A DNA stretch of 6,398 bases from assembly GCA_035510775.1 (NCBI GenBank), contig DATKGP010000015.1, positions 1-6,398 on the forward strand. Reading direction: 5' to 3'. The notes beneath the pieces are model-generated. The model was not told where the DNA came from, made no database searches, and worked only from the letters and a program-made list of their open reading frames with translations. Of the stretch, positions 1 to 5,048 are shown piece by piece. The stretch comes from DATKGP01 sp035510775 (GTDB taxonomy: Bacteria > Patescibacteriota > UBA1384 > 2-12-FULL-50-11). Every line of letters starts with the position of its first letter. Within the stretch, counting starts at the first letter, position 1. The position numbers were made by a program, and so were the translations under genes.

Positions 1-351
1 AGGGAGGCGATAAACTGCGAGGCTTGTGGCCGAGTCCATTTTCTTGACGAAAACCTCAACGACTTCGAAGAGGGCGAGTACAAGGAGTACAAGGACGGGG
101 CGGAAAAAGACCCAGACAAATATATCGGTCATGATTCGGACGGCCCCTCGATAGGCTATATGCATTTCAACGATAAGCAAGTCGTCTTCGACTGCCCCTG
201 CAACTATACCCGACAGCTCGAGAACCTCCTCTGGCACCACGCCGGAGATGTTGCCGAGTACTTTGTAGCACGAACCAAGGCAGAAAAGAAGGAAGCTGAT
301 CGGATGGCCAGATCTGCCGCGCGAGCCGGCAAGGCCATCAGCAACCGCTAA
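1..351 (+). CDS. Hypothetical protein, 3' part of gene, CxxC...CxC putative metal-binding
   Basis: The reading frame is open from the first base of the window to the TAA at 349-351, giving 116 residues with no start visible, so the gene begins upstream. An ATG at 160 lies inside the frame, but the upstream part is rich in ordinary charged codons and holds a Cys pair, so I keep the frame open to the edge. Seen in the sequence: CEAC at visible residues 6-9 and CPC at 65-67, a very acidic stretch between them (about residues 16-45), and a basic, Ala/Arg-rich C-terminal tail. The two Cys clusters could form one zinc site; this is inference. No family is recognised. A strong intrinsic terminator follows 14 bases after the stop, so this is the last gene of its transcript. 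Confidence 0.75.
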   Translation, partial: REAINCEACGRVHFLDENLNDFEEGEYKEYKDGAEKDPDKYIGHDSDGPSIGYMHFNDKQVVFDCPCNYTRQLENLLWHHAGDVAEYFVARTKAEKKEADRMARSAARAGKAISNR

Positions 352-365
352 CGAAGCCCCATATC

Positions 366-407
366 GGCTTCGCCCATTATCCAAACTGGGCGAGGCCGTT
401 TTCTTTT
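366..407 (+). terminator. Intrinsic terminator of the upstream partial gene
   Basis: An 11-bp stem (366-376 paired with 387-397, one G-U pair) with a 10-base loop is followed by GTTTTCTTTT. A second, smaller hairpin (352-358 with 366-372) shares the left arm. It lies just after the stop at 351 and reads in the right direction. Confidence 0.8.
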
Positions 408-439
408 GGCAAAAGAAAGGCCCGCCGGTTAGGGCGGGC
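408..439 (-). terminator. Intrinsic terminator of the small membrane protein gene
   Basis: Read on the minus strand, a 7-bp GC stem (439-433 with 426-420, 6-base loop) is followed by CTTTCTTTT. It begins 26 bases after the stop of the minus-strand gene at 466-783. It abuts the plus-strand terminator, so the two convergent genes are insulated from each other. Confidence 0.75.
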
Positions 440-465
440 ACTTGAGCTTGGGTTCGGGCTGTGTG

Positions 466-783
466 CTACTTCACTTCACCCTGATACCACCCTTGGAGTG
501 ACTTCTTGAGCGCGAGCTTCTGACGGCCATGATCCGTGTTCACGACGAACTCAACCGTATCGGGAGTCTTCACCTTGCCTTCTGGAATCCACACCCGGAC
601 TTGGTACCCTGAGTAGTAGTTCCCATAGTCGGGTGTTGGTTCGACGTCAGTCGCGGTTTGAGGAACCGGGGCTTTGTGAGCAACGGCTACGTGAGTCTTG
701 TGGCCGCCGAATACCCAGACAGCAACAACCACAAGGTAGACGAGTGCAAGGTATATTCGAACATCGACTTTCTTCACTTTCAT
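466..783 (-). CDS. Small single-span membrane-anchored protein, unknown function
   Basis: This encodes 105 residues. The N-terminus is basic (Lys2, Lys4, Lys5, Arg9) and is followed by one hydrophobic segment at about residues 10-26 rich in Val/Leu/Ala. There is no lipobox Cys and no convincing signal peptidase site, so a type II membrane anchor with the remaining ~78 residues outside is likely. A Pro/Thr-rich linker (about 37-52) leads to a segment rich in Tyr, Val and Lys (about 53-105) that looks beta-stranded. The only start in the frame is the ATG at 783; an in-frame stop lies shortly upstream. AAGGGG lies directly against this ATG, a closer spacing than usual. A near-consensus promoter and a terminator flank it, so it is probably transcribed alone. 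No family is recognised. Confidence 0.75.
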   Translation of the reverse strand: MKVKKVDVRIYLALVYLVVVAVWVFGGHKTHVAVAHKAPVPQTATDVEPTPDYGNYYSGYQVRVWIPEGKVKTPDTVEFVVNTDHGRQKLALKKSLQGWYQGEVK

Positions 784-814
784 CCCCTTCGCGACGCAGT
801 CGCGTTATGGGCAA

Positions 815-843
815 ATTCTACACCAAAGCCCTCAAAAAGTCAA
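815..843 (-). promoter_or_regulatory. Sigma70-type promoter for the small membrane protein gene
   Basis: On the minus strand TTGACT (843-838) and TAGAAT (820-815) are separated by exactly 17 bases. A start site near 808 would give a leader of about 25 bases before the ATG at 783. The match is by eye to the general -35/-10 consensus. Confidence 0.6.
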
Positions 844-894
844 TATCCCGGGGCTTTTCTTTACCTAAAATTTCCCAGCTTTTGTTTGAGAGTA

Positions 895-1794
895 CTATTT
901 CTGGCCGTGGCAATGCTTGTATTTTTCAGGTTTACCGTTAGAGCGCTTTTTTGTTTGGCAAGGGCAGGCGTCATTTGCCCCGATTTTCATCAACCCTAGG
1001 CTAGCCGATAGGTAGTAATATCTATCCCCGAAACGTCTGGAGCCTAACTCGGCAAGATCTTTAATCGCATTTGCATATATCTCCATATTTTTAATGACCC
1101 CCTGTAAGACCTTTCTTTCATCGCTCTGGTTACGACTGAGCCTCCCAGTTTCTATGATATTTTTCTCCCTACCGTTGGACGGTATTTTAGTCACTCTGGC
1201 AACGCTAACTAAGATTAAAGAATCATTGCCATCAAACTCAAATATCTTTTCAGATAGCGCTGTAGGATAGACAACTTTATAGCCGTGTTTTATCGCATAG
1301 CTCCCGTATAGGGCATTCGTCGTACTTGCATAAACTCCGCCTAACATCGAGGCATTCTTCCTATGTGCCTCAATCGCTTGCTTTACCCTGTCTCGAATAT
1401 TCGTTCTCGCGGGGATACCCATGACCTTGTAGATACGCAATTCAGGCAAGCCATTGGCGCATTCATCAAAAAATCTCTGGGCTTGCGAGTTGTTTGTTTT
1501 TATAAATTCTTCCCAGTTACTAGTCTCGAGCAACTTAAATAATAAGTAGTACTGGTCCGAGAGTTCAAACCACAGGGTGAATATCTTGTTTATTACGTTA
1601 ATCTGGAGGAAACGATTTCCCGCTTTTTCAGCCCTGTCAAAGACTGCCAACATTTGCTGGGCGATATCCAGCTGTGCGCGATGGTTATAGGCGATAATAG
1701 CCTCCAGGATAGCGGATATATAGTTACGGCCACCCGCATTTTTAAATTTCGATATATCGCCTTTTGTAAGTTTTGAATATTCTATATCCTTCAT
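895..1794 (-). CDS. Protein of unknown function with C-terminal SEC-C-like zinc motif
   Basis: This encodes 299 residues. The C-terminus carries GANDACPC (272-279) and KYKHCHG (291-297), which match the SEC-C metal-binding motif known from SecA tails and many unrelated proteins; Cys277, Cys279, Cys295 and His296 are the expected ligands. Fifteen residues separate Cys279 and Cys295, where the usual motif has about eight, so a short Lys/Asn-rich insertion is present. The first ~270 residues look mostly helical; no catalytic motif or membrane segment is seen. Base use differs from the neighbours: positions 1501-1560 have 21 G/C of 60, against 34 of 60 at 2281-2340 in groEL, and ATA codons are frequent, which suggests later acquisition. 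The ATG at 1794 lies 7 bases after a strong hairpin and lacks a good Shine-Dalgarno; the next Met is residue 48. The motif call is fairly sure; the cellular role is unknown. Confidence 0.8.
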   Translation of the reverse strand: MKDIEYSKLTKGDISKFKNAGGRNYISAILEAIIAYNHRAQLDIAQQMLAVFDRAEKAGNRFLQINVINKIFTLWFELSDQYYLLFKLLETSNWEEFIKTNNSQAQRFFDECANGLPELRIYKVMGIPARTNIRDRVKQAIEAHRKNASMLGGVYASTTNALYGSYAIKHGYKVVYPTALSEKIFEFDGNDSLILVSVARVTKIPSNGREKNIIETGRLSRNQSDERKVLQGVIKNMEIYANAIKDLAELGSRRFGDRYYYLSASLGLMKIGANDACPCQTKKRSNGKPEKYKHCHGQK

Positions 1795-1801
1795 CTCTGA
1801 A

Positions 1802-1828
1802 AGCGCGGGCGGAAAATCCGCCCGCGCT
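1802..1828 (-). terminator. GC-rich hairpin after groEL, probable terminator
   Basis: A perfect 12-bp stem (1802-1813 with 1817-1828) has a 3-base loop and is almost all G/C. In the groEL direction it lies 27 bases after the stop and is followed by only a short T run (TTTC), so termination may be incomplete. On the opposite strand it is followed by a T-rich stretch, though no plus-strand gene ends there. The stem ends 7 bases before the ATG of the SEC-C gene and so also sits in that gene's leader. Confidence 0.55.
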
Positions 1829-1855
1829 AATTATCTTCTTCTTTTCCGCTTCCTC

Positions 1856-3478
1856 CTACATACCCATTCCGCCCATATCGGGCATCTGGGGCATTGAGTC
1901 TTTTTTGTCAGGCAAATCGGTGACGGCGGCTTCGGTCGTTAAGACCATGGCGGCCACGCTGGAAGCGTTCTGCAGAGCCGAGCGGGTGACTTTGAGCGGG
2001 TCAATAATTCCGCCCTTAATCATATCAACCATCTCGTCCTTGAGCGCGTCGTAGCCGATGCCGGCTTTTTCTTTTTTGATTTGAGAGACGATGATCGCTC
2101 CTTCAGCGCCGGCGTTGTAGGCAATCTGCCAGGCCGGAACGGCCAAGGCGCTACGAACAATGCTGACGCCGATTTTTTCATCGCCCGAGACGGTCAGTTT
2201 CTCCAAAGCGGCAATGGCCTCGATTAAAGCCGTCCCACCGCCGGAAACCACGCCTTCTTCAATGGCGGCGCGGGTCGCTTCTTTGGCATCCTCGACGCGG
2301 TGCTGTTTTTCTTTCTGCTCAACTTCGCTGGCGGCGCCAACTTTGATGACAGCCACCCCGCCGGCCAATTTGCCGAGGCGTTCTTGAAGTTTTTCTTTGT
2401 CGTAGTCGCTGGTCGATTTTTCAATTTGAGTTTTAATTTGGGCAACACGAGCCTTGATGTTCTTCTCGCTACCCTTGCCGTCAACGATGGTGGTTTTCTC
2501 CTTGTCGGTGACCACGCGGCGAGCCCTACCCAGCATTTCCACGGTAGCGGCGTCAAGCTTCATTCCTTTTTCTTCAGAAACAACCTGTCCACCGGTTAGA
2601 GCGGCGATATCTTCGAGCATTTCTTTGCGGCGATCGCCAAAGCCCGGGGCTTTAACGGCCAAAACATTCAAGATGCCGCGAAGTTTGTTGACAATAATGG
2701 TCGCCAAGGCTTCGCCCTCGAGATCTTCGGCAATTATCACCAGTTCTTTTTTGCCGCTGTTGGCTAGGCTTTCTAGCAAGGGCAAGATTTCCTGAATTGA
2801 GCTGATTTTTTTGTCGGTGATAAGAATATACGGATCTTCGATTTTGGCTTCCAAACGAGCGGTGTCAGTGACCATATAAGCCGAGACGTAGCCCTGATCG
2901 AACTGCATTCCTTCGGTGAGTTCGTACTCCACCCCAAGGCCCTGGGACTGCTCGACAGTGATGACGCCGGTGTTACCGACTTTGTCGAAGACTTCGGCAA
3001 TTAGTTCGCCTATTTCCGAATCGTTAGCCGAGATTGAAGCGACTTGGGCGATTTCGGCCTTGGTGGTGATTTTCTTGGCGTGCTTGCGCAGATGTTCCAC
3101 AACCGCCTCGGTGGCTTTTTCAATGCCGTGGCGAATTCCCATGGAACTGGATCCGGCGGCGACGTTTTTTAGACCCTCGTTAATCATCGCTTGAGCCAGC
3201 AAGGTGGCGGTAGTGGTGCCATCGCCAACCGCGTCGTTAGTTTTCGAGGCAACTTGCTTAACGAGCTGGGCGCCCATATTCTCGAATTTGTCTTCCAGGT
3301 CAATTTCTTTGGCGATTGTAACGCCATCGTTAGTGATGGTCGGGCCGCCGTAGCCCTTGTCGAGCAGAACGTTTCGGCCTTTCGGACCGAGGGTAACTTT
3401 AACGGTATCAGCGAGAATGTTGACGCCGGTTCGGATTTTATCTCTTGCGTCTTGACCGAATTTTATTTCTTTTGACAT
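1856..3478 (-). CDS. groEL: Chaperonin GroEL (Cpn60, 60 kDa subunit)
   Basis: GroEL is the ATP-driven chaperonin that forms two stacked seven-membered rings and folds cytoplasmic proteins under a GroES lid. The protein has 540 residues, the normal bacterial length. Visible family features are LGPKGRNV (30-37) and GDGTTT (85-90) in the nucleotide site, Asp51 and Asp397 (equivalents of E. coli Asp52 and Asp398, which act in ATP binding and hydrolysis), the signature around AAIEEGVVSGGG (404-415), and Asp494 in the DPLKVTRSAL segment. The C-terminal tail ends in the Gly/Met-rich repeat GGMGM, as in most group I chaperonins. The start at 3478 is supported by AAAGGAG at 3494-3488, 9 bases upstream, and by the canonical N-terminus. 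It follows groES on the same strand after 144 bases and probably shares its promoter. The stop is TAG. No frameshift or missing key residue is seen. Confidence 0.99.
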   Translation of the reverse strand: MSKEIKFGQDARDKIRTGVNILADTVKVTLGPKGRNVLLDKGYGGPTITNDGVTIAKEIDLEDKFENMGAQLVKQVASKTNDAVGDGTTTATLLAQAMINEGLKNVAAGSSSMGIRHGIEKATEAVVEHLRKHAKKITTKAEIAQVASISANDSEIGELIAEVFDKVGNTGVITVEQSQGLGVEYELTEGMQFDQGYVSAYMVTDTARLEAKIEDPYILITDKKISSIQEILPLLESLANSGKKELVIIAEDLEGEALATIIVNKLRGILNVLAVKAPGFGDRRKEMLEDIAALTGGQVVSEEKGMKLDAATVEMLGRARRVVTDKEKTTIVDGKGSEKNIKARVAQIKTQIEKSTSDYDKEKLQERLGKLAGGVAVIKVGAASEVEQKEKQHRVEDAKEATRAAIEEGVVSGGGTALIEAIAALEKLTVSGDEKIGVSIVRSALAVPAWQIAYNAGAEGAIIVSQIKKEKAGIGYDALKDEMVDMIKGGIIDPLKVTRSALQNASSVAAMVLTTEAAVTDLPDKKDSMPQMPDMGGMGM

Positions 3479-3504
3479 AATGTTTTTCTCCTTTCAGTAG
3501 AAAA

Positions 3505-3622
3505 ATAATTTTCATTTTTCAATTTTCAATTCTCACTTAATTTTCAATATTTCAATTTTCAGTTCTGTCCTGATTGATAATTGATTCTTGGTAATTAGTT
3601 GAAAATTGTTAATTGATAATTG
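3505..3622. repeat. AT-rich degenerate repeat region between groES and groEL
   Basis: Most of the 144-base gap is built from short related units. AATTTTCAAT occurs at 3521-3530 and 3539-3548, and CAATTTTCA at 3520-3528 and 3553-3561. ATTGATAATTG occurs at 3573-3583 and 3612-3622. The inverted form TTGAAAATTG is at 3599-3608, an exact reverse complement of 3520-3529. There is no reading frame of note, no clear terminator and no clear second promoter. Such low-complexity intergenic repeats are something I associate with Patescibacteria genomes, which is recollection and not proof. Confidence 0.6.
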
Positions 3623-3916
3623 TTAATTTTGTATCAGACCAATAACTTCGTCTTCTCTTAGAATCTTGTACTCGACTCCAGCGGTTTTGTATTCTTTGCC
3701 GGCCCAAGATTCGTAGAGGACCTTATCGCCGACTTTGAGTTCAACGGCTATACGTTTCTCGTGCTTCTCGTCGTAGCGGCCTGGGCCGACGGCGACAACT
3801 TCGCCTTCCTGCGGTTTTTCCTTGGCAGTATCAGGAATGATAATGCCAGACTTGGATATGGTTTCGGCAGCCATTACCTTGACCACCACGCGATCACCCA
3901 GAGGTTTGATTTTCAT
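3623..3916 (-). CDS. groES: Co-chaperonin GroES (Cpn10)
   Basis: GroES forms the heptameric lid that caps the GroEL chamber during each ATP cycle. The protein has 97 residues, typical for the family. PLGDRVVVK (5-13) is the conserved first strand. The mobile loop that docks onto GroEL spans about 17-34, with the hydrophobic tripeptide III at 25-27 in place of the usual IVL. It continues into the conserved PDTAKEKPQEG (28-38), and GKEYK and EDEVIGLI near the C-terminus are also typical. The ATG at 3916 is preceded by AGGAG (3926-3922) with a 5-base spacer. It is the first gene of the groES-groEL operon, with its promoter and a palindromic element just upstream. The divergent plus-strand gene starts 118 bases away. 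Confidence 0.98.
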   Translation of the reverse strand: MKIKPLGDRVVVKVMAAETISKSGIIIPDTAKEKPQEGEVVAVGPGRYDEKHEKRIAVELKVGDKVLYESWAGKEYKTAGVEYKILREDEVIGLIQN

Positions 3917-3942
3917 AAAATCTCCTTTCGTTTTGTATAATT

Positions 3943-3970
3943 ATTGTAAAGTGTCCTTTACATTTGTCAA
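3943..3970 (-). promoter_or_regulatory. Sigma70-type promoter of the groES-groEL operon
   Basis: On the minus strand a consensus TTGACA (3970-3965) is followed after 16 bases by TACAAT (3948-3943). The predicted start site near 3936 leaves a short leader of about 20 bases that includes the groES ribosome binding site. It is by far the best match in the 118-base divergent gap. Confidence 0.65.
3945..3962. promoter_or_regulatory. 18-bp palindrome over the groE promoter, candidate operator
   Basis: TGTAAAG-TGTC-CTTTACA is a perfect 7-bp inverted repeat with a 4-base centre. It fills most of the spacer between the groES -35 and -10 boxes and overlaps the -10, where a bound repressor would block RNA polymerase. 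It does not match CIRCE (TTAGCACTC-N9-GAGTGCTAA, the HrcA site), the HspR site, or the CtsR direct repeat as I know them. The regulator is unknown; operator function is inferred from symmetry and position. Confidence 0.5.
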
Positions 3971-4034
3971 CGGTTATATTCAAGAGCCGATTTTTTTGCT
4001 ATCGTCAGGCCAACGCGCCTTGATAGGAGAAGCT

Positions 4035-4469
4035 ATGAACCTTAATTACAACAAATTGGCTTCGTTGGCCTGCCATTGCGCCACGGAGATAGGTCTGGTT
4101 ATCAACCGACAGCAACCACCCGACCAGATGATCGACTTGCCCGAACTGATTCGCGAGCTCAGGGAGCTGGAGGTCAATGAAGACAATCCCGGGGCGATTG
4201 AGCTATCGCTCATCCACAGCGCCCAAGTCTTGGCCGGCAATTTCCAGACCCACAATCCCTCGATCGGCGACCTCATTTGGGCTCACCAGCACACCTTGGC
4301 TGATCTGGAGGCTTTGGTGGCGCCAGGCTGGATCTTCAACGAAAACGTGCTGCAGTTTGCCCTTCGCTTCTGTTTGGGTCTAAGCGCCGCAGCCTTAGAA
4401 GGGTGGGTAAATGGCACTGGCCACGTCTGGGCCCAACACAACTACTTCGCCTTCTCGCAGACGGCCTAA
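4035..4469 (+). CDS. Small helical protein of unknown family, first of a tandem paralogue pair
   Basis: This encodes 144 residues from the ATG at 4035, preceded by AGGAG (4025-4029) with a 5-base spacer. The frame is open further upstream but would run back through groES, so that extension is rejected. The protein is acidic and probably mostly helical; there is no signal peptide or membrane span. Its sequence aligns end to end with the product of the next gene: NYxxLA (4-9), Met32, PxLIxxL (36-42), His61, AGNF (67-70), LI (80-81), Pro97, FAxxFCLxLS (108-117) and AL (120-121). The C-terminal tail contains His130 and His135 among aromatic residues. A 13-bp hairpin terminator follows. It diverges from groES and may share the regulatory gap; TATATT at 3975-3980 is a possible -10 with no good -35. 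The function is not recognised. Confidence 0.8.
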   Translation: MNLNYNKLASLACHCATEIGLVINRQQPPDQMIDLPELIRELRELEVNEDNPGAIELSLIHSAQVLAGNFQTHNPSIGDLIWAHQHTLADLEALVAPGWIFNENVLQFALRFCLGLSAAALEGWVNGTGHVWAQHNYFAFSQTA

Positions 4470-4483
4470 TCCACCGACGTTCC

Positions 4484-4520
4484 GCGGCTCGGAGAGAACA
4501 ACTCTTCGAGCCGCAGTTTT
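4484..4520 (+). terminator. Intrinsic terminator between the two paralogous genes
   Basis: A 13-bp stem (4484-4496 with 4502-4514, one G-U pair) with the loop AACAA is followed by AGTTTTAATT. The T run is short but the stem is long and GC-rich. It lies 14 bases after the first paralogue's stop, so the second paralogue probably has its own promoter or depends on read-through. Confidence 0.7.
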
Positions 4521-4574
4521 AATTATATGGATGCTGTGCTAGAGTTGGAGAAATTTCGTCCCCAGGAGGGAATG

Positions 4575-4982
4575 ATGAACTACCTTAATTTGGCAAGAAT
4601 CGCCGTTAATAGCGCTGTCGACGTTGAACGAGTCCTGGCCGGCAAGACATCGGCCAACGAAATGGCCGAGTTCCCTAAGCTCATAAGCTTCCTCGACCTC
4701 GAGCTGCCTCTGCGCTGGGGTGATGGTTCCCCCAGCGCTCTGGCCGTGACTGTCATGCACAGAGCTGAGCTTGAAGCTGGCAACTTCGATCCGAACGAGT
4801 ACCAGACGTCGGTGTTGATCAGGACCAATACCGAGACTCGGGCTCGACTGAAGCAGCTCATTGAGCCGGACAGTCGGCCTTCAACTGAAGATCTCTTGTT
4901 TGCCCGAGACTTTTGTCTCGCGTTGAGTAGGGTCGCGCTCCCGATGAGTTTTGGTTCGCATCATCAGCACATGGCTGCCTGA
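4575..4982 (+). CDS. Small helical protein of unknown family, second of a tandem paralogue pair
   Basis: This encodes 135 residues from the ATG at 4575, chosen because AGGAGG at 4564-4569 lies 5 bases before it and because the product then starts MNY..LA like its paralogue. Another ATG touches it at 4572, and one at 4527 would give 151 residues but has no ribosome binding site. Shared positions with the upstream protein include NYxxLA (2-7), Met30, PxLIxxL (34-40), Ala55, His62, AGNF (68-71), LI (81-82), Pro98, FAxxFCLxLS (109-118) and AL (121-122). By hand count about 36 of ~120 aligned residues are identical. A 3-residue insertion lies near residues 45-50. The tail holds His129, His130 and His132. 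A weak TTTTAA-N17-TAGAGT pair at 4517-4545 could be its promoter. The stop is TGA, followed by a strong terminator. The function is not recognised. Confidence 0.8.
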   Translation: MNYLNLARIAVNSAVDVERVLAGKTSANEMAEFPKLISFLDLELPLRWGDGSPSALAVTVMHRAELEAGNFDPNEYQTSVLIRTNTETRARLKQLIEPDSRPSTEDLLFARDFCLALSRVALPMSFGSHHQHMAA

Positions 4983-4998
4983 CACAGGCTCGCATTCC

Positions 4999-5031
4999 AC
5001 TCCCGCCCCGCCTTGGGCGGGAGTTTCTTTT
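4999..5031 (+). terminator. Intrinsic terminator before trpS
   Basis: A perfect 10-bp GC-rich stem (4999-5008 with 5015-5024) with a 6-base loop is followed by TTCTTTT. It lies 16 bases after the stop of the second paralogue and only 17 bases before the trpS start, and it overlaps the candidate trpS promoter. Confidence 0.85.
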
Positions 5032-5041
5032 AGGCTACAAT
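5013..5041 (+). promoter_or_regulatory. Candidate trpS promoter giving a leaderless transcript
   Basis: TTGGGC (5013-5018) and TACAAT (5036-5041) are 17 bases apart. The -10 is good and the -35 is half-matching, lying inside the right arm of the preceding terminator. With the usual 6-8 bases from -10 to the start site, transcription would begin at or next to the ATG at 5049. No Shine-Dalgarno sequence is present before trpS, which fits this. Confidence 0.5.
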
Positions 5042-5048
5042 TGGTGCG

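Noticed and set aside
825..857. AAAGCCC/GGGCTTT inverted repeat as a terminator of the SEC-C gene
   Set aside because: The 19-base loop is long, no T run follows in the minus direction, and the segment overlaps the promoter of the next gene.
658..999. Plus-strand reading frames of about 100 codons around 633-999
   Set aside because: They are antisense to the minus-strand membrane protein and the SEC-C gene, have no ribosome binding site, and cross the intergenic promoter.
2160..2795. Several long open frames antisense to or out of frame with groEL
   Set aside because: They are shadows of a GC-rich, highly conserved coding sequence; their composition follows groEL codon positions and none has a start signal.
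3822..4034. N-terminal extension of the first paralogue back to an ATG at 3822
   Set aside because: It would run antisense through groES, while a good Shine-Dalgarno sequence and the alignment with the second paralogue both support the ATG at 4035.
3917..4034. CIRCE (HrcA) operator expected before groES
   Set aside because: Neither TTAGCACTC nor GAGTGCTAA, nor a close variant, is present; the palindrome found has different arms and spacing.
4527..4574. ATG at 4527 as the start of the second paralogue
   Set aside because: It has no ribosome binding site and lies directly after the terminator hairpin; AGGAGG at 4564-4569 fits the ATG at 4575.
4983..5048. T-box or trp-type leader before trpS
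   Set aside because: Only 66 bases separate the genes and they are taken up by a plain intrinsic terminator that belongs to the upstream gene; no T-box sequence is seen.
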